Of a DNA stretch of 11,419 bases, positions 6,776-11,419 are shown piece by piece. Position 1 is the first letter of the stretch; every line of letters begins with the position of its first letter. The DNA is from an uncultured Ruminococcus sp. (GTDB lineage Bacteria > Bacillota > Clostridia > Oscillospirales > Ruminococcaceae). The position numbers were made by a program, and so were the translations under genes. The stretch lies in assembly GCA_905199285.1 (NCBI GenBank), contig CAJKFZ010000079.1, positions 1 through 11,419 on the forward strand. The letters are read 5' to 3'. The notes beneath the pieces are model-generated. The model did not search any database and had not been told where the DNA came from. It was given only the letters and a program-made list of their open reading frames with translations.

Positions 6776-7042
6776 AGTAGTATCAATAAAATCTTGGTTT
6801 TTATCGGGGCATAAGTTAGGGCTACGTCTTACGATGAGGATATAACTGACGAAAACGGCGAGCCTATTACCAAGGAATTTATACGGGATTCAGTCGGAAT
6901 CGACTATATTGAGATTTGTATTGAAAATGATTCGGCTGATATAACTCTTATGGGAGGAGTTTCCGCTGATTTTCATGAGCATATTGCCGAGCATGGAATA
7001 ACTGTTAGTATTGACGGCAAAACCGGAAATATAGACTTCTGA
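6776..7042 (+). pseudogene. In-frame 3' remnant of the gene at 6335
   Basis: After the TAA at 6773-6775 the same frame reads 12 sense codons, meets a second TAA (6812-6814), then stays open through 6815-7039 to a TGA at 7040-7042. From GCT at 6821 it gives 73 residues with normal protein character (ITKEFIRDSVGID, then HGITVSIDGKTGNIDF). No start codon or ribosome binding site precedes it; the only ATG is internal at 6950. The text resembles the C-terminal half of the soluble domain begun in the upstream gene, including an Ile-Thr-x-x-x-Phe segment and a final His-Gly-Ile-x-Val strand as in DUF2262-like proteins. Two nonsense changes, or small indels around 6773-6820, would explain the break. 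Translation as an independent gene is unlikely. This entry also accounts for most of the gap between 6776 and 7164. Confidence 0.6.
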
Positions 7043-7051
7043 TTTTAATGA

Positions 7052-7097
7052 AAAAGAATGAGCTGTATCTTATTAAAACGGTACAGCTCATTCTTTT
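7052..7097. terminator. Bidirectional intrinsic terminator with a 16-bp stem
   Basis: AAAAGAATGAGCTGTA (7052-7067) pairs perfectly with TACAGCTCATTCTTTT (7082-7097) around a 14-nt loop. The outer A and T tracts give a T run at the 3' side on either strand. It can end plus-strand transcription from the remnant and minus-strand transcription of the beta-glucanase operon, whose last stop codon lies about 68 nt away. Nothing else was recognised in 7098-7164. Confidence 0.9.
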
Positions 7098-7164
7098 CTG
7101 ATTTGTCCCTTTGTTGCCTAACGGCGCTTATTGTGCAGATATAGTACCGTTCCAAACAAGGAAT

Positions 7165-8181
7165 TTATAGGAATTTTTTAAGTTTATTGATTAAATTATG
7201 GTCGGTCAGTCCGAAATCCAATTCTTTATAGCACCACGCTGCTCGTGAAATCTGATATTTCCGGAATACGGAATTTATCGTTTTATACCAAGCTATGGCA
7301 TTTTCTTCATCGGCGAGATTTATCACACCGTACTCTCCGCAATATAGCGGAACATTTCTCTCTTCAGCAATTTTAACTGCTTCCGAGAATAAGCAGTCGA
7401 AAAATTCTTCTCCGATAGTTTCAACGTTTGCGGAAGAAACAAGGTCAACTGCCTCAATACCAATTCGTTTCTGTTCTGAAGCATATTCCTGAATCGTTGA
7501 CGGATATTTCAGTCTGAAATTTTCAGGCATATTTTTAACCCAGTATGCCCCCTGATGAGTGAAAATCAAAGGTTCATAGCAGTGAAAATTGTAAACGATT
7601 TTGTTATCTGACGGCATTTTCAGATCTTTAAGAGCTTTAATGCAGTTATTTTCATATCCGCCGATAAGGATATATGTTTCCGGAGCGATTGCTCTTATGC
7701 GATGAACGCACTTTTCGGCGATTTCATTCCATATATCGCAGTATTTACGGTCAGTTACTTCGTTTAAAAGTTCAAATGAAACACGATCATGATACTTTCC
7801 GAAACGCTTGGCAAGCTCTTCCCAAAGACGGAAGAAGCGCTCCTGTAATGATTCCGATTCAAAGAATCCGCTTTCAGATTCTCCCTCGTCGAAAGAGAAT
7901 CCGCAGGTTTTATGCAGGTCTAAAACCATATTCAGACCGTATTTTTCGCACCAATTAATGGATTTTTGAATAAACGCAATTCCGTCTTCAAGAATATCGC
8001 CGTTTTCATTTTCGATAAGCTCATAGTCAATCGGAATTCTTACATGGTCGATACCCCACGAAGCGATTTCAGCTAAGTCGCTTTCGCAAATGAAATCATC
8101 ATAATGTTTTTTCGTGTGTTCACATTGCGAGAACCAGCCTCCAAGATTGATTCCCTTTTCATAGCCAGTGAAAATTCTCAT
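7165..8181 (-). CDS. Glycoside hydrolase family 5 enzyme, cytoplasmic, beta-glucan or oligosaccharide active
   Basis: GH5 enzymes are retaining (beta/alpha)8-barrel glycosidases acting on beta-linked glucans, mannans and related oligosaccharides. The 338-residue product is a single catalytic domain. It has the N-terminal KGINLGGW motif (9-16), Arg48 in HVRIP, His90 in LDLHK, general acid/base Glu141 in FELLNE, His200 and Tyr202 in FHCYEP, nucleophile Glu283 in CGEYG, and Trp316 after strand 8. There is no signal peptide, dockerin or binding module, unlike its neighbour, so a cytoplasmic role on imported cello- or gluco-oligosaccharides is inferred. AGAGG (complement of 8189-8193) lies 7 nt before the ATG, inside the 14-nt gap after the large enzyme gene, so the two form an operon. 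The exact GH5 subfamily and substrate cannot be read from sequence alone. Confidence 0.9.
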   Translation of the reverse strand: MRIFTGYEKGINLGGWFSQCEHTKKHYDDFICESDLAEIASWGIDHVRIPIDYELIENENGDILEDGIAFIQKSINWCEKYGLNMVLDLHKTCGFSFDEGESESGFFESESLQERFFRLWEELAKRFGKYHDRVSFELLNEVTDRKYCDIWNEIAEKCVHRIRAIAPETYILIGGYENNCIKALKDLKMPSDNKIVYNFHCYEPLIFTHQGAYWVKNMPENFRLKYPSTIQEYASEQKRIGIEAVDLVSSANVETIGEEFFDCLFSEAVKIAEERNVPLYCGEYGVINLADEENAIAWYKTINSVFRKYQISRAAWCYKELDFGLTDHNLINKLKKFL

Positions 8182-8195
8182 AAATTTACCTCTGA

Positions 8196-11100
8196 TTATT
8201 GTTTGTTATATGTCACCCACTGATAACGTGCCGTAAGAGGAGTGTTGCCGTTGAAAGGCTTGAGCCAGTCGTTCACTCCTATACCTGGCCATACGTTCAT
8301 CATGATTCTTCCGGCAGTTGAGGGAATATTATTGTATGCAGTATAAACTTCTTTTCCGTCAACGTACCATGTTATATGGTCGGGCTGCCAATCGAATCCA
8401 TAGGTATGGAAACCTTCTGATGCGTCGAAACCGAGATCATACATATATTCGTGATTTCCGACACCGTTAGTGTAGTAATTGAACTGAACCTTTGTTGTAT
8501 CCTTGCCAAGGATTTCGATATCGATCTCGTCCCATGGATTATTTTCCGAAGGACCTGTATAGGTGAAAAACGAAGAAACGACTCCGTCATTTTTTATAGC
8601 CTGCATAGATGTTTCGTAGTATCCGTAGTGGTATGTATCCGCCGTTCTGTATTCTGCTCCGGAGTAATTGTATTTGCCGGAGTGATCTTTGTCGATAGTG
8701 AGGTTGAGAACTCCGCCGTCAAACGAGGTGTTCTGCTTATACCATCCACAGTCGAAACAGCTTCCGTTAGTCCAGCCGTCCGATGCGAAGAATACCGGAG
8801 TTTCACCTTTTCTGAAATCAGCGATAACAGAAGCATTCTGGTTCATAGCAGTGCCGTAATCCTTTATTTCTCCGCTTACAGGAGGATCAATAGGCTGTTC
8901 TTCTTTAGGGAAAGATTTTATTGTTCCAAGAACAAACTGCTGAATGAGAACCGTATCGGCAACAGAATACTTTCCGTCCTGATTAACGTCTGCTGATTTT
9001 GACGCTGTTATATCAGCAAATCCGCCGTTGATAAGACCTTTTCTTGCAAGAACCATGTCGAAGCTGTCGATAACTCCGTCCGAATTTATATCTCCGAGAA
9101 TGAAATCCGGATTGACAATATCTTCATTGCTTGTAAGTGAAACAAGATAGGTGAGGGGAGAGTTCCAGTAAATTGTGATCTCATTGGTAGAATAGCTTTC
9201 AGCATTATCCACATAGCGTTTTGCATTAGGAAGATCCTGACAATATGCCTTAGCAGCGCTGTCTTCAAGATTCTGGTTTACACCGCCTACAAGCATTCCC
9301 TTCATAGCCTTTCCGGCAGCCATGGACGGTCTGTGATGAGGATTTTCAGGGGAAACAGTTCCGTAGCCTGTAAAGAAGCATTCTCCGACAGGATTTGTTC
9401 CAAGAAGATAGTTGAGCTGAGCGTTTGCGGCGTCAAGGTAGCTTGAATCGCCAGTGGCTTTGTAAGCAGCGCCGAGTATGATTCCGGCATTAGCAACCGT
9501 CATGTTGCTTCCCCAGTTGAATTTTGTAAGCGCAACTCCGTAAGGAGAGTTTGAGGAAATTCTGACAAAGCTGTCTGCCTGTGAAATAATAGTATCTTTG
9601 GCATTTGTATAAATTGCAGAATTCTTGCTGATGTTTTTAGCAGTAAGAATAGCAAGGTTGCCATAATCGCCTACGGTAGACCAATCAAGTCCCTTTAAAA
9701 CGTACATTTCGCTTAAAGCAGTTTCGTATTTGCTGTTTCCGGTTGCACGATAAAGCTGAGCTGCTGCCCAATAGCGTTCATCTCTGTCGGAAAGATCACC
9801 ATAATCTCCGGTAGTAATGTCTTCGGGATTTTTGAATATCAGATCAGGATTTGCTTCAAGGAAACTCCATGCTCTTTCGGAACGTTCAAGGCAGTCATTG
9901 GCAAAATTTACGTCTATATCCTTATAGAATTCATAAGCAAGAGCCATTGAAGCGCAGAAATCAGCAGTTGCCGTTGTTGAAACAGGAGTAACGATGAGCG
10001 GAGCAGTTTCCTTTTCAGGTGAAACATATCCTGGGAAATTTTCACAAGTGACCTTATGGTAAACAGCGCCGTCGGCACGCTGCATTTTCATCATCCATTC
10101 AAGTTCATAACGTGCTTCATCAAGAATATCAGGAGTACCGTTTCCACTTTGAGGAATGCCGATATTATCTCCGTAAAGTTCAGGATTTGCTTCGTAAGCG
10201 TAAAGCAGATCGGCAATAGTTTTAGCAGCAGGAACAATGTATCTGCCGTAATCGCCTGCATCATGCCAGCCGCCGGAAACGTTGATCTTATCGTTTGTAC
10301 CGTAAACCGTCGCCATACCTGTGTGACAGGTAGGATGTCCGAAATCGCTGTCTGTTACGGCTTCTCCGCATCGCTGTAAATAGAGCATTCTTACGCTGTC
10401 GTCAAGCAGATTTGAGTAAACGCTGTCGGAAATTTCAAATGTATAGGAGTTATCAAGATTTCCGCAGGTTATATAATATTTTCCGGGCTGTGTAACGGAA
10501 GAAAAATCTCCGGTTTTATTTGTTTCTCCAGCGGACGTATTATTGATACCGTCGGAAAGATCACCTGTGTAAACGACCTGATTTGTATCTGCATTTACGA
10601 CCGAGAATTTACTCTCATTGTCTGCATTTCGGAAAACAGCAGTTTTTTTGCTGTCACACTTATATCCGACCTGATTGGTTATGATAGGAGCTTCATATGG
10701 TCGTGTAGCGGAATAATCGACCTTGCTATCGTCAACAAGTTCAATCGACACATTGTCGATATAGATCTTATGCTCCGGGAGAACGCCTTCATGTTTTTCC
10801 TGAATACCGCAGTTGAAAACGAGTTTAGACATAATATCTGTTTCTGCTTTCATGGTGAATTCGTAATCAACAGTCTGAGGAGTGGAAGTAAGTTCAAGAC
10901 CTTTCCATGTATAAGCCTGGTATGTTCCGCCGTTCTGCTGGATCATTGCTTCAATATATCTGTCTGTAGTGGAGGAAATATCGTATTTGATGCGATATAC
11001 GCCGTTTTGATAAAGCGGAATGATGTCATAGAAAACCTGAACGGCATAATTTACTTTGCCGACATTGCTTACCGTAAGGGCAAGGCGTCCATTTTCAGTT

Positions 11101-11285
11101 CCTAATGAGCAGACTCCGCCGCTTTCTTTATATGTTCCCCATCCGGATGTTCCGGAATCAAAGGTTGAATTGCTGATAATGTTTGAGGCTGCTGAAACTA
11201 CAGCAGGTACAGCAGGCAGAGCCGATGCCATTACAGTACAGGCAGCAATTGCCGCTGCGAGTTTTCTGAATTTTTTTGATTTCAT
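8196..11285 (-). CDS. Secreted bifunctional GH9 endoglucanase / GH16 lichenase with an internal dockerin
   Basis: This 1029-residue cellulosomal enzyme should cut cellulose and mixed-linkage beta-glucan. Modules in order: a Sec signal peptide (1-32 or so, basic start, cleavage near VSA-A); a CBM4-like module (about 35-185); an Ig-like N-terminal GH9 module (about 198-286, IITNQVGY); a GH9 (alpha/alpha)6 domain (about 288-720) with Asp342 and Asp345 in GGWHDAGDYG, the NPHHRPS motif (648-654) and acid Glu702 in NEITIYWNSP; and a dockerin (about 729-790) with two calcium loops (Asp732-Asn734-Asp736-Asp743 and Asp766-Asn768-Asp770-Asp777). A Pro-rich linker (791-805) leads to a full GH16 lichenase (about 808-1029) with Glu920, Asp922 and Glu924 in WDEIDIEILG. 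All catalytic residues are present. GAGAGGG (complement of 11294-11300) lies 8 nt before the ATG. The dockerin anchors the enzyme to a cell-surface scaffoldin; the next gene is a GH5 enzyme. Confidence 0.95.
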   Translation of the reverse strand: MKSKKFRKLAAAIAACTVMASALPAVPAVVSAASNIISNSTFDSGTSGWGTYKESGGVCSLGTENGRLALTVSNVGKVNYAVQVFYDIIPLYQNGVYRIKYDISSTTDRYIEAMIQQNGGTYQAYTWKGLELTSTPQTVDYEFTMKAETDIMSKLVFNCGIQEKHEGVLPEHKIYIDNVSIELVDDSKVDYSATRPYEAPIITNQVGYKCDSKKTAVFRNADNESKFSVVNADTNQVVYTGDLSDGINNTSAGETNKTGDFSSVTQPGKYYITCGNLDNSYTFEISDSVYSNLLDDSVRMLYLQRCGEAVTDSDFGHPTCHTGMATVYGTNDKINVSGGWHDAGDYGRYIVPAAKTIADLLYAYEANPELYGDNIGIPQSGNGTPDILDEARYELEWMMKMQRADGAVYHKVTCENFPGYVSPEKETAPLIVTPVSTTATADFCASMALAYEFYKDIDVNFANDCLERSERAWSFLEANPDLIFKNPEDITTGDYGDLSDRDERYWAAAQLYRATGNSKYETALSEMYVLKGLDWSTVGDYGNLAILTAKNISKNSAIYTNAKDTIISQADSFVRISSNSPYGVALTKFNWGSNMTVANAGIILGAAYKATGDSSYLDAANAQLNYLLGTNPVGECFFTGYGTVSPENPHHRPSMAAGKAMKGMLVGGVNQNLEDSAAKAYCQDLPNAKRYVDNAESYSTNEITIYWNSPLTYLVSLTSNEDIVNPDFILGDINSDGVIDSFDMVLARKGLINGGFADITASKSADVNQDGKYSVADTVLIQQFVLGTIKSFPKEEQPIDPPVSGEIKDYGTAMNQNASVIADFRKGETPVFFASDGWTNGSCFDCGWYKQNTSFDGGVLNLTIDKDHSGKYNYSGAEYRTADTYHYGYYETSMQAIKNDGVVSSFFTYTGPSENNPWDEIDIEILGKDTTKVQFNYYTNGVGNHEYMYDLGFDASEGFHTYGFDWQPDHITWYVDGKEVYTAYNNIPSTAGRIMMNVWPGIGVNDWLKPFNGNTPLTARYQWVTYNKQ

Positions 11286-11419
11286 AATTATAACCCTCTC
11301 AATAATATTTTATATACGATCCGTGCTAAAACCGCATACAATTCCGTTTATTACAATACTAATAATACATAATTATTACTGAAAAGTATACAATTTTTAT
11401 GACAAAAATGGTAAAATCA
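11286..11419 (-). promoter_or_regulatory. 5' leader and presumed promoter region of the beta-glucanase operon
   Basis: This AT-rich stretch must hold the operon leader and perhaps its promoter. On the minus strand TTGTAT (11388-11393) with TGTATT (11364-11369) at 18-bp spacing, and a TATATA/TATAAA tract around 11305-11315, are possible elements. None is strong enough to choose. The window ends before an upstream gene is reached. Confidence 0.25.

Noticed and set aside
8451..8996. Plus-strand open frame of 181 codons opposite the GH16 and dockerin region
   Set aside because: The opposite strand encodes intact catalytic and calcium-binding motifs here. The plus-strand translation is Val/Ile/Ser-rich without protein-family character.
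1..11419. Mobile element or phage origin for the accessory stretch
   Set aside because: No transposase, integrase, terminal inverted repeats with target duplications, tRNA attachment site or phage gene was seen in the window.

Overview
The window looks like chromosomal DNA of a cellulolytic Ruminococcus-type Clostridium (Oscillospiraceae), close to the Ruminococcus flavefaciens group. Three things point there: the tig-clpP-clpX order and promoter/RBS style of a low-to-moderate GC Firmicute; a secreted glycoside hydrolase with a two-loop calcium-binding dockerin; and a C-terminal GH16 lichenase placed behind an internal dockerin, the layout known from R. flavefaciens XynD. The species is an inference.

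Left part (1-3525, + strand): a protein quality-control block. Trigger factor (tig) has an extended -10 promoter. It is followed by clpP, behind a short spacer carrying a perfect 10-bp hairpin, and by clpX, only 9 nt after clpP. A strong 12-bp hairpin with a T run ends the block. Trigger factor folds nascent chains; ClpX unfolds substrates and feeds them to the ClpP chamber.

Middle (3539-6231): on the minus strand lies a 50-residue protein with one membrane segment and a Cys-Gly repeat tail (11 Cys), ending at the same hairpin as clpX. Divergent from it is a two-AAA-domain Clp ATPase of the ClpC/ClpA class. It keeps the LGF ClpP-docking tripeptide but lacks the ClpC middle coiled coil, so three Clp components sit within about 5 kb.

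Accessory stretch (6232-7100): a textbook promoter (TTGACA, 17 bp, TATAAT), flanked by an 11-bp inverted repeat, drives a two-TM protein whose reading frame is cut by two in-frame TAA codons. The same frame then continues for 73 sense codons that read like the C-terminal half of the same soluble domain, possibly DUF2262-like. This looks like a decaying gene. A 16-bp two-way terminator separates it from the next block.

Right part (7165-11285, minus strand): a two-gene beta-glucan operon. The first gene encodes a 1029-residue secreted enzyme (signal peptide, CBM4-like, Ig-like, GH9, dockerin, GH16). Fourteen bases later comes a GH5 glycosidase without signal peptide or dockerin. The likely logic is attack on cellulose and mixed-linkage glucan outside the cell by GH9 and GH16, with cytoplasmic GH5 processing of imported oligosaccharides. 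No tRNA, rRNA, CRISPR array or insertion sequence was seen.
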